Origin: Hofstenia miamia | Lineage: Eukaryota; Xenacoelomorpha; Acoela | Reading direction: 5' to 3' | Length of the DNA stretch: 64,000 nucleotides | Assembly (NCBI GenBank): GCA_004352715.1 | Contig: SCFE01000046.1 | Location: 1,577,152-1,641,151 of the forward strand | Shown: positions 1 to 13,031 of the stretch, in pieces | Position numbering within the stretch: position 1 is the stretch's first letter | Layout of the letters: every line of letters starts with the position of its first letter | Position numbers and translations under genes: made by a program | The notes under the pieces: model-generated | Told to the model about the DNA's origin: nothing | Database searches by the model: none | Seen by the model: only the letters and a program-made list of their open reading frames with translations

Positions 1-383
1 TATTAATTTTCTTTTACTCATCGCGCGCAGATTTTGTTAGCAAAGCAAGCAGTCAGTTCATTGTCAGTTCGCAATGAAACATTCTTGTAAAAGAACTACG
101 CGAAATATTTTCATTCAATACAGTAGCCCAAGAGTAGACATGGTTATTTAAATATCAACCAGAAACATTTCTCTATTCAAGCAGTGCCAGAAATAAGCCA
201 GGTTCCTATTTGGGATAATGGTTTTACCCCACGGATTCCTTGTACAAATTCTTAACTAAAAGTACGGTAGCCATTTGTTTTTCCTTGATAAATATTAGAA
301 AATTTATAGAAATTTTTAATGAAAGACGAATTTTCTCTACTAATGTGCAACCAATTTATTTGAAAATCAAATGTAATTTAGGT
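1..383. other. AT-rich flank, no gene seen
   Basis: No open frame here resembles a protein I recognise. The last eight bases (376-383, atttaggt) are the left target-site duplication of the hAT element that starts at 384. Confidence 0.6.
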
Positions 384-905
384 CAGGGCTGCCACCTCAG
401 AATAACAGAAAATTGGGCAATATAAAATACGTGAAAAAATTAACTCCAAGTGTAACTTAATTACAGTGTCACTGGTGTTTTCTAACTTTTTTGGAATTAC
501 AGCTTAAGGTTCTGGATTAAGAAGAGCCAAATTTGGAGTAGCATGCTACCGCATACAGCAAACAAATTACGCTATACTATTACACAGTTAAGAAATGATA
601 CGAAGAAAATGCAGTTCGCACATACGGAAGTACATTTGAAATGCAAATAATTTTTGAAAAGTTAAGCGAATGCCAAATGCCGAGAGGACCAATAAGAGAA
701 AAAATACAAAACAAATTACGAGTCTTTTTTAGATATAAAGTAGAAAATTTAGATAAGAGAAACAAAAATACGAGTAACGTAATCACAATTTAAAAGGTAA
801 CGAATCACAAAAAACTGGGTTGCTTTGTTTTTAAGCAGCAAGCAGTGACGTGCCATACATTACAATTATCGTTTTTGAAAAGCAAGTTCGTTACTACATA
901 AATAT

Positions 906-3568
906 TTAATTTACATTGAACATACTAACAACAATATGAGCTGTGTCCGTTTCAGATCTCGCAGAAACGCTTGCTTTTTCATTGTCAAGTTTCTGTTTCT
1001 TAGCACGGAGTTCTTCAAGCACCTTCTGGGCTTTTTCAATATCAACATCAACATTTTTCATTTCGAGTCTTAATTTAGCTGGAGTATGGCGTTTGAAGCC
1101 AATAGAGTCACGCACTGTCGCAGTTATATTGGCGTTTTCCACATTTTGTTGTTTCAGGGAAGCCGCATCCTCCGTATATTTTTTACTCGCATTTCTCACC
1201 ATATCAATAAGATCAGCAGGTATAGCGAATTTCTCGTAATTAAAAGTATTAAAAAAATTCTTACTAATTCTTAGAGAATCGTAAGTATCTGCTAGAAACG
1301 AAGCTTGATATCCGGTTTCTGTCTTTTTCATATTTGAAAATCCGCTTTCAACATTCATATTTTGCGGGGAATATAAATGAGCGTTTTGAAGCAGTTCTTT
1401 AAGCGGTAGACATTTTTCAAGAATATTATTATCATGAAGAGCATTCAAGGTCTTTCTCGAGTCTTCGGCAACTCGCATTGCTGAGGATTCATTCTGGGTA
1501 ACCGATGGATTACAATGCACAATTTTAGCCACTTTCACCAACTTAGCAATTACCAATTTCCATGTAGAAAATATAACTGTTACGGAGTAGGTCGTCACAA
1601 AGGTAAACCGAAAAACGCTTCATTGCAGTAGATAGCATAAATTCATTTGACTTGTCCCAAATTTGTTTCACATAACTGATCTCTTTTTCACTCAAAGTAT
1701 TTAAAGCGGATAATACAAAGGGATTTTGGCTGGAATATTGAAAATCCGTCTTTTGAGCCTTGAATAATTTTGCTTCATCATCATGAAACAATTTACTGTG
1801 ATATATTTTATCTGAGAGATCAATGGAATGTCCCAATTTGGTCAATATCTTAGAAATATACTGAAGCAGTCGAATGAGAAACGAATGAATATCCAATGTT
1901 GGATCTTGACATTGTTTCGTAAAAATAATTAAGGTGAACTGCACATTGATTGAGATGGACCAGTAGCATGTTTGAGCCGATATTTTTCAGAAGTTTCATA
2001 TGCACTTCATCTCTAGCTGGTATCAATGATAGTAGTTTTTGTAAAACAGGAAACTAATCGGTGATTGCTTCAACAGATGTATAAATACATAAGAAACGCG
2101 TGGCGAAATAAGCAGGTAGCGAGGGAAGTCCTAAGAAACTCTCAACTTGATGCAAAAGTGACTGAGCTTTTGGTGATTTATTTATAAAGGCAGAAAGAGA
2201 CGACATAAAATCCACAATTTTCGAAACTAATTCCGATTCAGCAGCAACGTCCTTCGCAACCAAATTCGCCATATGTCCACTGCAACCCGGGAGGGACAAT
2301 GGAATGTCCCAATTTGGTCAATATCTTAGAAATATACTGAAGCAGTCGAATGAGAAACGAATGAATATCCAATGTTGGATCTTGACATTGTTTCGTAAAA
2401 ATATTTAAGGTGAACTGCACATTAATTGAGGTGGACCAGTAGCATGTTTGAGCCGATATTTTTCAGAAGTTTCATATGCTCTTCATCTCTAGCTGGTATC
2501 AATGATAGTAGTTTTTGTAAAACAGGAAACTAATCGGTGATTGCTTCAACAGATGTATAAATACATAAGAAACGCGTGGCGAAATAAGCAGGTAGCGAGG
2601 GAAGTCCTAAGAAACTCTCAACTTGATGCAAAAGTGACTGAGCTTTTGGTGATTTATTTATAAAGGCAGAAAGAGACGACATAAAATCCACAATTTTCGA
2701 AACTAATTCCGATTCAGCAGCAACGTCCTTCGCAACCAAATTCGCCATATGCCCACTGCAACCCGGGAGGGGAACAAGATTAGGATAAACATACGTTATT
2801 TTCTTCACAGCTCCGCCACTCTTCCCTCGCATAGTACTACAATTGTCAGTCGTAACATATTGTACTTCCTCATATCCAATTTCGAATTCCTCTAATGTTT
2901 GTTGAAACGCGTTGAACACTGCATCGGCATTAACGAGCCGGAATTCGGACAAACTTTTAATGGAATTGTCCATTTAGCTGTGTTTCAAGTTGAATCGTCT
3001 TGAGATAATGTTCTTGTGTACATTGTCATTGAAGTATACAACCCAGATTTCAAGCCTACATTTTTTATTATAGTACGATTCGTCCAGATGGAAGCCCACG
3101 CGACTTGCAGAAGACAGAGAACCAGCTAGTTGCTTTCGAACATACGGAGCAAAGGCTTTAGTTATAATATAAGTGGTTTTTGTTCTCCCACAATTGATAC
3201 CACCAAATTGACTATCAGGAAACATAATTTTGTACAACCTGCGCTTACGAGTAAAACAATCACTAGATTTCAGCGAAGCACAATCTACGATGATTTTTAT
3301 GCAGTGATAAATTGTAGCCTTGATTATTTCTGTCTCTGATAGAACCGGCCAAAGCGGCGCCGATGTTGCAGGACACTTGGTTTCTATCAGGTGGGAAATT
3401 TTTGTGGCTGTCTTTCAATTCATGTTGTTTCAACAAATAGAGGCCATTTGCGAAGTTCAGCTTACTATTGCAATATTTGCATCGTGCCGAGCATGGATCA
3501 TTCGGCACGCCCATCGCCCAAGAATATTTAGTGGAATCACTGGTTGAGAAGCGACACTTGCCACCCAT
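906..3568 (-). pseudogene. hAT transposase with N-terminal BED-like finger, broken into several frames
   Basis: The N-terminal piece (3263-3568) has a BED-like zinc finger, CKYC followed by H and H about 18 and 24 residues later. The next piece (2974-3237) holds LDES, a candidate first catalytic Asp of the hAT DDE triad. The piece at 2530-2973 contains TTDNCSTMRG and GCSGHMANL, fitting the second Asp and the conserved core that follows. The C-terminal pieces (1543-1944 and 906-1598) include NVESGFSNMKKTET, typical of the hAT dimerisation region, and end in a Lys/Glu-rich, probably coiled-coil tail. The third acidic residue cannot be placed with confidence. Frames change near 1545-1600, 2975 and 3240, and the middle is duplicated. 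Family assignment is strong; function is lost. Confidence 0.75.
1821..2772. repeat. Two-copy 476-bp tandem duplication inside the hAT transposase
   Basis: Bases 1821-2296 recur almost unchanged at 2297-2772, a constant offset of 476 with no indels noticed and only a few substitutions. The duplication repeats the middle of the transposase, so the encoded core (SLPGCSGHMANL and following) occurs twice. No N lies at the junction, which argues against a simple scaffolding join, though a collapsed or expanded assembly is not excluded. Confidence 0.85.
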
Positions 3569-3689
3569 TTAGATTAACTGAAATGTGAAATAATAATACA
3601 ATTATTCAAGGAAACAAAATAGGATGTTAATGTAATCAAAATGGGGCTGCCCAATTTAAATTGGGCAAAGTGGTTGGCCTGATTTGGGT

Positions 3690-5467
3690 AAATTAAGAGT
3701 GATAAATTTTGAAATAAAATATGCACTCAAATGGAGGCCAGTCTCATATTTCTACCTTATGGAAATGCCGTTTTATAGATTATTAAATTTTAAAAACTTT
3801 GAGGGATTTAAATGTGATCACCCTCAGCTGTCATTTTCTGATCTAAATTTCTACTACAATTTTCTCAATGTTGAAAAACTTTGTAATTGATTTCAAGTTT
3901 GGTATCATTGGCATGGCTCCAATTGTAACTCACAAAATTCTTATTCGATTTTTTGAAATGCATGATTTGTCGACTGCCTTACATGAAATATGTAAATATT
4001 TGATTTAATACAAACTATTTGATTTTGAGCAGCATCTGTAGAGCGATTATTTTCTGTTTAAAGAAAAATTAAGCAAATTCAAGATCCTCCTATTAGAGGA
4101 TAAAAAACTGTAGAAATCATTTTTTGAAAATGTTTTATTAAATGAACTGCAGGACTAATTTTATTTTTATAATAATATTACAAGCATCTTTCTGAAAAAA
4201 ATCATCCCAGGGATTTCAAATATAAATAAATTTTTCATGGTTCATTATTTATAGTAATTTGGTTACCTAAAAATATTTGCTTGCCTAGCTTTTGTATGCA
4301 CGAGCCGCCATTGGTGCAAGATCTTAATCATTTTGGGAAATTTAGTTTCTATGTAACACCCAAAGCTTAAATAAGCGTATTCTAGTGCTATTATGCAACT
4401 GAAACTATAACTACCCAACTGATTTGATTCAGATAAACAAACTGAAATTTAAATAAATAACTGAATTGCAAACATAACTGAAACTATACGATTTAATTGC
4501 AAAAACGTTTGCAAAACGAGGCAAATTTGGTAATATCAATTTCTTTGTCAGTCCATGAACCGCCTGTATCGGATGTGCGCAACATGTTATCGCACAATGT
4601 GTAAATCAAGGCAACAAGAATCTAAAACTTAACTGAATCAAAAGAAAAATATTATTTCTATTCAAAACACAATGGAGCGGTTGAAAACTATGTTAAAAAT
4701 TTGATCATAGAATTGGAAATAGTTTTTATTTAACCGTCCTTCACAAAAATATTTTAAAAATTTGGTTGCCTTTTTAACGATTGCTCGTCTCTCTTTGGAT
4801 TAATGTTTGGGTGCTTGTACAGCTTAAATATAATAGCGAACTATGGTGTTCAATCCAATCTGAATAAATTAATCAAAATTATTCAGAAAACGTACAAAGA
4901 TCTACATATAAATGAAAAAATAATAATTTTTGTAAAGCGAATTATTTTTGGATAATCATAGAAGAGTGAAAGGCTTTAAATAAAATCTACTACTAAAAGA
5001 GTTGAGATAAAGAGAATTTCTACAGTGAACTTGTTAAGACATTGAAAACATCAAAGATATTACATTGTTTGAATAAAGGTCACCAGAAAAACTAGTTCAT
5101 CTTTTTACTATTAAAATGCACAAGTCTACTTGACAAAATTTTTCATTGGCAGTTTGATTTTCATAGCAGATTATTTCCAATTTACAAACACTTTAGGCAT
5201 AATACACATGGAGTTCCTCAATAAATTTATCTGTTGAATGCTTTGAACTTATCATTTCCTTGCACTTCATGTATTAATGAATACTAATCACCTCATTGTT
5301 TAATTTTTAATGAATGCTAATCGAAACACGCCGTTTTTATGTTTGAAATTGCCGCGTCACCCGAATACTTTTTCTAGGAAATCTAATTGATTTTGTTTGA
5401 ATCAGTTCTAGCGTAAATAACGGACAATTGCCGCGAGATAATTATTAAGAAAAGCAAAATGATCTTC
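3690..5467. other. AT-rich sequence, no gene seen
   Basis: Only short, low-complexity open frames occur. No RNA gene, terminal repeat or conserved protein motif was recognised. Confidence 0.5.
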
Positions 5468-5573
5468 ACATGATTTGTATACAAAAGTTTGCCTATCTGT
5501 GAGGTCACGTTGCCAGGAGTTAGTGGCTATCAACGGGCAACATTTTGAACATTTACGGTAATAAATTCTAGTG
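5468..5573 (+). pseudogene. Isolated C-terminal fragment of a Tc1/mariner transposase
   Basis: This stretch is nearly identical to 8571-8676, the end of the mariner-like transposase downstream. Read on the plus strand it encodes HDLYTKVCLSVRSRCQEL and then NGQHF, ending at the TAA at 5559-5561. It lies about 450 bp upstream of the larger element and in the same orientation. It is either the remnant of a second copy or a duplicated end; no matching 5' portion was found next to it. Confidence 0.75.
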
Positions 5574-6020
5574 CATCTTAATGATAATGAAATATATTTA
5601 TAGTTATCAAATATGAACCAGAAATATAGATTGAAAATGCCTAATTTTCTATTACATTTCGAAAATAGCATTAAACTACATGCTTCATACTGTCTCTGTT
5701 TTTCTGATAGACATACAACGATATATCATCTAAGTTAGTAAAATTTTATTGCATATTGAACCAACACGAAGTAATCTAAGTCATAATTGAAACTATTTTG
5801 ATTTTACTATGAAATTATCAACACCATTTCAAAAGATTCATATAGCTGGTAGTCTTGATAGATTGAGATCCATTAATGGATTGATCTGCTTATGAAAGAA
5901 AAATCAAAAATTCTTTGGATTTAAAATCAAAATTTGAATGACTATTGTAAAGCATGATATTAATTCGAAGGTTCACCGTTATCAACTCTGTTATATGTTG
6001 TGTTTGTCTAAATTCGATAC
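5574..6020. other. No gene seen
   Basis: AT-rich sequence between the mariner fragment and the left end of the full mariner element. No feature recognised. Confidence 0.5.
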
Positions 6021-6137
6021 ACAGAGTGTCCAAGAACTATGTATGCAGTACTATTAAACCACTTCTATGCATTTTGTTGTTGTGCATTATTTGCAAAGTT
6101 AATTTGCAAGCGCTTTTTATTTTATAAATCATGGTTC

Positions 6138-6906
6138 ATGGCTGATACTGGACGTGTCACCTTACATTCGATGAACGTAAAGGCCTGTCTTAACTACATG
6201 ATTTAATCGGTCTGACTTTATCGGCCCGATTAAATTCTGTAGTTAAGACACAGCTTCAACTTTGTCACCCGACTTTGTTCGGAATTTGTGGAAAGCAAAA
6301 CTTGTTCCGTCTTAACTACCCAACTAAATCGGTCCGACTTTTTAAATGTATACATTAAAATATATAACTGATACTGTATTTAATCTCAAAATTTTTTTAT
6401 TGTTTTTTAAATAGCATCATTGGTATAGCAAGGGAAAAACAAGGAGAACATGCCTCTCAAAAAGTCATTAAATGTGAAAAAAATATTGAGGTCATATCCA
6501 AGCCAGACCCATTAATAATACGGAATGATTGATTTTAATAGACTGCGCAGTGCTTAACTAAACATCATCAACTGATAATCCAATGAGTGAAATAGAATGA
6601 TAGGGTTCAATAATTTTTCGTGCTACATAAAGGCTATTGAACTCGTGAGAAAAAACATCTTTGTTTGTTTGTTTTAATGGCTAATTTGAACTACTACTTA
6701 AAATGTTAAATTTACTATATATATATNNNNNNNNNNNNNNNNNNNNNNNNNNNNNNNNNNNNNNNNNNNNNNNNNNNNNNNNNNNNNNNNNNNNNNNNNN
6801 NNNNNNNNNNNNNNNNNNNNNNNNNNNNNNNNNNNNNNNNNNNNNNNNNNNNNNNNNNNNNNNNNNNNNNNNNNNNNNNNNNNNNNNNNNNNNNNNNNNN
6901 NNNNNN

Positions 6907-6942
<36 letters not shown>

Positions 6943-8664
6943 CACAATATGTTTTACTCCAATTATGAAATTCTTAATTTTTTTCATCTGATATTTATTA
7001 AAAGCGTATTTTCGTACTTTCTTGTTTCATTAGCATGTTTAGCTGATGTTTAATTTGATTTATGTAATTGTTAAAATTTTCAAATTGTTAGTTGTAGCTT
7101 AACTACCCACATTTTAAGAATAATTTTGATTGGAGAAAACAGTAGAAATTCAATTGTTTTGCGCATCACATCAAGGGACTTTATAAGATTATAGCATCTA
7201 TTAAATATATGATTTCATAAAACGCGGCGTTCGAAATCATAATGGCATGTGTAAATATCTATCGAGTATGTTACCAATAATGATGAGATTGGAAGTTCAA
7301 CGGTAATTATCGACAAGTGGTGGATTTGGAATTAAATTCTTTGTTTGTTTTTTAATAATTAAAGTTATATAACCTATTTTTATTGATTTCATTATATAAA
7401 ATTAGTAAAATTTGGGTGTTTAGAACACCCAACAAAAAAGTTGGGTGAATGGAATAAATTTCGTTTTAACTACACGATTTAATCGGGCCGATTAAATCGT
7501 GTAGTTAAGACGGAGCAAATTTACATTCCACAAATTCCTGACAAAGTTGGATGAAAAAGTTGGAGCTGCGTCTTAACTCGATTAAATCGTGTAGTTAAGA
7601 CGAAATTTATTTAATTCCACTACCTTTTTTATTGGGTGTTATAAACACCCAAGTTTGCATTCCACAAATTCCTGACAAAGTCGGCCCGATTAAAACATGT
7701 AGTTAAGACAGGCCTTAAGAAAACTTAAAAGTGGTACTTTAAGCATGGAGAGCCACATTCCCATCAGTCAACAACGCGAGATACAATTTGCAGAATTCGG
7801 GACAAGTTCAATACAGAAGGAACAGTTGGCAGTCGTCAAAAGTCTACTGGTCGCCGGAGAACAGCAATGTCAGGTGACAACATCAATTTAGTTAGTAGTG
7901 CTTTTCTTTATATCTGAACTTATCAAAATCGACCATACAGAGAATTGCTTAAGACCGAGGTATCAAACAATATCGTTCAGTCCTTTTACATACACTCAAC
8001 AAGGATGAACTTCGACAGACGCTTACAATTTGCAGATTGCTGCTGGTGGCAAATTCCCTAACATGATTGTGTGGTCTGATAAACGAATTTTAAGTTGAAT
8101 GGTCGATTCAATCGACATAAAAGGATATACTGGTCTGAAACCAACCCAAATGAGATTCTTGAACAGATGCAAAAGTAAATACTTGGGCAGCAATTTTACC
8201 TCGCGGATTGATTGGCCCTTTCTTCATCGAAGTGACGGTGAGTGGTGTCAAGTATCTGGAGCTTCTTTGTACCTATATTACTCCCGCAATCAAAGCTTAG
8301 TATTCAAATGTATTGTCACACTTTCAGCAGAATGGGGCGCTGCCTCACTATGTACTTTGTGCCAGAGATTATTTGGATGAAGGAATTGGTTTGGATATTA
8401 AAGCATGGATCAGTCGCCGAGGTTCAACCGAATACCCTCCAAGAAGTCCAGAAATGACTCGACTATTCTTTTTTTCTGGGGGTGATAAAAAATGATGTCC
8501 ACAAGGATCCGCGTCTACGATCAATATAGGAGTTGCGAGATAAGATTGTCGCATGTGCTACAGAAATTCCACATGATTTGTATACAAAAGTTTGCCTATC
8601 TGTGAGGTCACGTTGCCAGGAGTTAGTGGCTATCAACGGGCAACATTTTGAATATTTACGGTAA
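6138..8664 (+). pseudogene. Tc1/mariner transposase, split by an insertion and frameshifted
   Basis: The start is the ATG at 6138 (MADTGRVTLHSMNV); the ATG at 6131 meets a stop after four codons. Coding resumes after the insertion at about 7719 with a helix-turn-helix DNA-binding region (IRDKFNTEGTVG). The catalytic part follows, with FPNMIVWSDKRI near 8060 and a C-terminal segment resembling the family's PPRSPDLTPLDFFLW signature near 8435-8480. It ends NGQHFEYLR and a TAA at 8662-8664. Several stops and frame changes lie between 7870 and 8570. The element is dead. Confidence 0.75.
6181..7715. mobile_element. PIF/Harbinger-like non-autonomous element nested in the mariner transposase
   Basis: The left end AGGCCTGTCTTAACTACATG is matched by the right end CATGTAGTTAAGACAGGCCT, and TAA flanks both sides (6178-6180 and 7716-7718). 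Known: 3-bp TAA/TTA duplications and GGCC-rich ends fit PIF/Harbinger. There is no transposase inside. Instead the terminal motif (cttaactac ... gattaaatcg) recurs internally as nested inverted repeats near 6225, 6310, 7470-7510 and 7575-7600. A TA-dinucleotide tract with a 180-base N gap (6727-6906) lies in the middle. Superfamily assignment rests on TSD and ends only. Confidence 0.65.
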
Positions 8665-8805
8665 TAAATTCTAGTGTTAATCTGTGTAGATATTCGTTTA
8701 TTTCCAATTTTGTTCTTTTTATTGAATATTGGAATAATGAATAACACATTAGTAAAATATAAAACATTTATAATGACTGCCTACAAAGTTCTGGGACACC
8801 CTGTA

Positions 8806-11169
8806 TTTAGATAAATAGAAAACATTACATAAACTTACATTTAACTAAGGCGAGCAAATCAATGCTTTTTTGCCAGATTTAATTAGGACAATAACTCTAT
8901 TACAATCCCTCCTAATGAAATTTCAACTATCAAGAAAGCTAAACTGTCAGCTTCTGATAACTCTAAACTTCATGGGTTATCTGCATATGTCCATTTTTCC
9001 CTATATTTTTATTTTTTAATATATGAACTCGTAGTTTTTCTGAACTTTATTTCCGTGCTGTTACCGCTATGCCTAAATCTAGCGAATCAGCATAGAATAA
9101 TTCAAAGCTTTACAATCAGATTGTTGTTATCTAAATTGGCAAATATTGGGATTGAGTTACTGAAGTAAGCATATTAGCACAGTTGAGATCGTTTTCAATT
9201 CGCGTATATGCCAGGATACAGAATACTCGACGGTATTCTATGTCTAAAATTTTCCTGTAAGGAACTTGATGATGTCAAATGCTCACAATCAAACACCGTC
9301 CTAATGGATATTTAGGTTTTACATGATTTTTATTAAGACTTGCTTTTAAAATTTTCAAAACGATTTTTGAACATAGGAAATACAATGATCAACGCAGCAA
9401 ATTATATTTTGTTTATAGACAACTTGCAACGATTTACAACTATTTTGTAAACTCAAATAAAGCTTCAATATGAATTTGAATGGAGAAAGTAATCGAAACG
9501 TTGATAAGCAACAATTTTTTATACTTAGTTATTTTGCACAGACAATAAAGAAATTATTTTTATGAATTATATCAGAGATGCGATCTCGAACTCGGAAACC
9601 TCGATTATTTGAGCTCGACCTCGGTATTGATGATGCACATTTTAATCGAGGTAGAGGTCAGATAGGTATTTACACAAATTGTACAAGGTTGGATCCAGAA
9701 TAATAAATAATGTATATATGAATATTATGCTTCACTAGACAGACCAAAATGCCGACATGTAAAATACTACTCAAATACATCTGGTTTAGACACTTTGTAG
9801 TAAATGTGATTAAAATTTCACTTTGTTATTGGCAACTTTATGTCATTGGGTTCAAGCTAACCCCATGACATCATTATAAATATTAAGAAAAACTTCGATG
9901 TTAATCTTATCATACTCCTTAAGAAAATACTTGTTTACAAAGTTAATAAAATAGTGAACAAGGAAAGTAATTAAAAATGTTTTTAATCATATTTTATAAA
10001 ACTAACTATAGAAAATTCGTTTGTATCATTATCATTATGATATCAAGAGTAGTGTTATGCTTGCTTAACATCTACAATGATATTCTTTAAAAATAATGTA
10101 AAGTAATATCTGATATCATCAAAAAGTCATAATAAGTCATTTATATTCACAAACTGGTGTGAAATTTAAAGAGTAGGTTCTATTATTGAAATGCATAAAT
10201 TTAACCATCATTTATTATATTGCATGACACTGTTTTAGAATAGCATTGAGTGTCAACAGTAAGAGATGCTACAACTGTTGCTATTACAGATGACAGTACA
10301 GATGTACAAATTTTCTTTATTGCTAATACAAACATGGAAAGAAATTCTATCTATCTATCTATTTTCATTAAAACTGCAGCCATTTCTGCTTTGCTAGTCA
10401 AAGCAAAAATTGATGCAGACAGAACTAGAAATGTCAGAAAATTCAAACCATTTACTCCTTATATTGATATTACCAACATCATAAGTCCGGTATCTAAAAA
10501 TAAACTGAATCAAATTTTCTTGTGTAATTCATTTGAATAATATTCAATTCCATTTTATGTACGATTATTATTTTCCAATTGATTGTTGCTGTGCAATTTT
10601 TTGTTGCAGGAAACATGCATGATTTAATTATCTAGATGTAAGAGAAATACGCAATCAACACATAACAATGTATGAAATTGACATCAAGAAATACATTGAT
10701 TCATAAATTGATTTTTTGAAAATCATGAAGCAAAGAATGATTGAAAAATTGTGCAACAAAAAAATTGCGGGGTCGTAGGGGTGCAACCCCCGTTTACACT
10801 ACAGGTTATTTCTTATATTTATATACTTTTGAAATGCACTAAGCTAGCATAGCAATCACAACAATGGAATAAATTTAACTATCAGTTCATTGTCCATCAT
10901 AAAGTGCACACATTTGAAATTAGCACATTATAGTACTTTTTCTGAGCAGCTATTCAATCACTAATTACCATGTAGTGTTTGTAAACAAAATTAAGTGAGA
11001 TTATGAAGGAGATACTAACTGGATTAAAATTTCCTATGCTATTGTCTAAGAGTGCAAGTAAACAAGTTGTACGTGTACGTAGAATATTGTCTTGTTATGG
11101 CATTCCTGTTTCTGTGGCCAAAGGAAAACTAAAACTATGTCTGATAGTACTTTTTACAAGGAGTGGGCA
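8806..11169. other. AT-rich sequence, no gene seen
   Basis: No convincing coding region. A small inverted repeat, acctcgatta (9598-9607) and taatcgaggt (9643-9652), could form a hairpin. A short TCTA repeat lies near 10349. The open frames at 10250-10540 and 11003-11165 show no recognisable motif and are not annotated as genes. Confidence 0.5.
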
Positions 11170-11401
11170 GTATATATATATATATATATNNNNNNNNNNN
11201 NNNNNNNNNNNNNNNNNNNNNNNNNNNNNNNNNNNNNNNNNNNNNNNNNNNNNNNNNNNNNNNNNNNNNNNNNNNNNNNNNNNNNNNNNNNNNNNNNNNN
11301 NNNNNNNNNNNNNNNNNNNNNNNNNNNNNNNNNNNNNNNNNNNNNNNNNNNNNNNNNNNNNNNNNNNNNNNNNNNNNNNNNNNNNNNNNNNNNNNNNNNN
11401 N
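11170..11401. repeat. TA-dinucleotide tract running into a 212-base N gap
   Basis: A simple (TA)n tract at 11170-11189 is followed by Ns to 11401. The 5' part of the Penelope-like element is probably hidden or absent here. Confidence 0.8.
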
Positions 11402-12970
11402 GTATATTAACAAAATGAATGAGATCCTAAATGATTCGACTAAATTTAAAGAAATAAAGCCTGATGTTCGTATTAAAAAAGATTATTTTATTTATATTGA
11501 AGAAAAGTTTAATAGATTTATTCTAGATATGAAGAAACGTAATGAAATTAGTAACGAAGATTATATTAAAATTAAAAGTTGTGGATCAATGCCAGCTAGA
11601 ATATATGGTTTAGCAAAAATTCACAAAGATGAATAAAATCCTCCTTTCCGCACGATTTTGTCAATGATAAATTCTACAAAATATAACTTAAGTGTATGTT
11701 TAGACGATCTCATTAAGAAATTTATACCATCAAAATATAATTTATCAGATACTTTCAATTTTACAAATATTCTGAAAAATGTGTTCAATGAAAAATCAGA
11801 TTCCAAAATTATGGTTAGCTTTAATGTGAAATCCCTTTTCACAAATATTCCAGTCACAAAAACGATTAATCACATATTAAATGTGATTCCAAAAGATACT
11901 TTGCCAATTTCTCACAGTTCTCTTAAAAGACTCCTTGAAACGGCATGTTTAAATACTTCGTTTTTGTTTAATGGACATATATATAAACAGATTGATGGAA
12001 TGGCTATGGGTTCACCCCTGGGCTCTACAATGGCTGGTTTCGCAATGGATATAATTGAATCTGAATTTGAAGGCAATGAATTTCTATGCTATCATAGATA
12101 TATTGATGATGTGTTTGCTGTATTTCACAATCAAAGAGAAATTGACGACTTTTTTGACTTTATAATCAATTACCTGAAATATAATTAGAACAAGAAAAGG
12201 AGAAGATAAATTTTTTAGATGTTACTGTAACAAATCTTGGAAGATCCTATGAAACTGAAATATTTATCAAGAAAACTAACAGCGGTCTTTACATTCAATT
12301 TGATTCTTATTGTGATCCAAAGCATAAGTTAAATACAATCAAATGTTTATGTCAAAGATTTATCAAAATATCATCATCATATTAGAAAATTAAAAATTCC
12401 TTAGATCAATTATATGACATGTTTCGTGAAAATGGATATCCACATCATCTTATAAAAAGAATTGTAAATCAATGTTTATTAGCAACTAATCATGAAAAAT
12501 CTGATGAAGATATAAAAGAAACTAAAAATATATATATTGTAAATTACCATTCGTTCAAAATAATACAATTCAATTGAAAAATAAGCTACGATCATTTAAT
12601 ACAATTTGAAAATTTACATAGATTATTCCAATATTCCAATCATTCAAAACATTACATTTAATTCGCAACAGAGACCAAGTTTCGAAAGGATTGGCTTCAT
12701 CATTAGTGAATAAATATACTTGTGATGATTGTAAGAAATCATACATCAGTGAAACATCCGTCACTTTGATACGCAAGTCAAAAAGAAAATCGATGGCCAT
12801 TTAACATCAGAAATTTTTAATCACATTCATAATATCAACATTGAAAATTTTAAGATCATTAGAAGAACAAAATATACAAAAATTGCAGAAGCCATTGAAA
12901 TTAACAACATCGACAAAACAAAGTTATTAAATAAACAAATTAATCCAACTAAGTATTTATATTTATTATA
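11401..12970 (+). pseudogene. Penelope-like reverse transcriptase with GIY-YIG endonuclease remnant
   Basis: The first open piece (to 11636) carries RIYGLAKIHK, the Penelope-type RT motif usually written YGLPKIHK. The next (11658-12188) has VSFNVKSLFTNIPV for the first catalytic block, where Asn replaces the usual Asp of FDVxSLF. It also has DGMAMGSPLGSTMAG, and RYIDDVF with the catalytic YIDD. The frame then shifts. FLDVTVTNLG and KKTNSGLY follow near 12210-12290, as in the family's thumb region. A final part encodes YTCDDCKKSYISET (about 12717-12760), matching the GIY-YIG endonuclease signature with Ser for the usual Gly. At least four stops or shifts make this a pseudogene. Confidence 0.8.
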
Positions 12971-13031
12971 GATTTCATTTTATAATTTTAGTGTAGTTTA
13001 TATATTGTAAAAATATTTTTTCCGCAAATTA

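Larger units (their letters stand above)
384..3681 (-). mobile_element. hAT-superfamily DNA transposon, decayed
   Basis: Seen: the left end begins CAGGGCTGCC and the right end finishes TGGTTGGCCTG, an imperfect terminal inverted repeat of about 13 bp. The element is flanked by atttaggt (376-383) and atttgggt (3682-3689), an 8-bp target-site duplication matching at 7 of 8 positions. Known: 8-bp TSDs and CAGGG-type ends are typical of hAT elements. The only coding content is a broken transposase on the minus strand. Subterminal sequence resembling the ends (gggctgccc, attgggca) lies near 412 and 3643. A 476-bp internal tandem duplication and several frame breaks indicate the copy is dead. Confidence 0.8.
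6021..8804 (+). mobile_element. Tc1/mariner-superfamily transposon interrupted by another element
   Basis: The left end reads ACAGAGTGTCCAAGAACTAT. The right end, reverse complemented, reads ACAGGGTGTCCCAGAACTTT, so the inverted repeats match over at least 26 bp with a few substitutions. TA lies just outside each end, as expected for this superfamily. Removing the 1.5-kb insertion at 6181-7715 leaves an element of about 1.25 kb, the usual size. The single gene is a degraded transposase. Confidence 0.8.

Noticed and set aside
6703-6987. ORFs of Tyr-Ile repeats around the N gap
   Set aside because: Artefacts of the TA-dinucleotide tract and of Ns translated as X.
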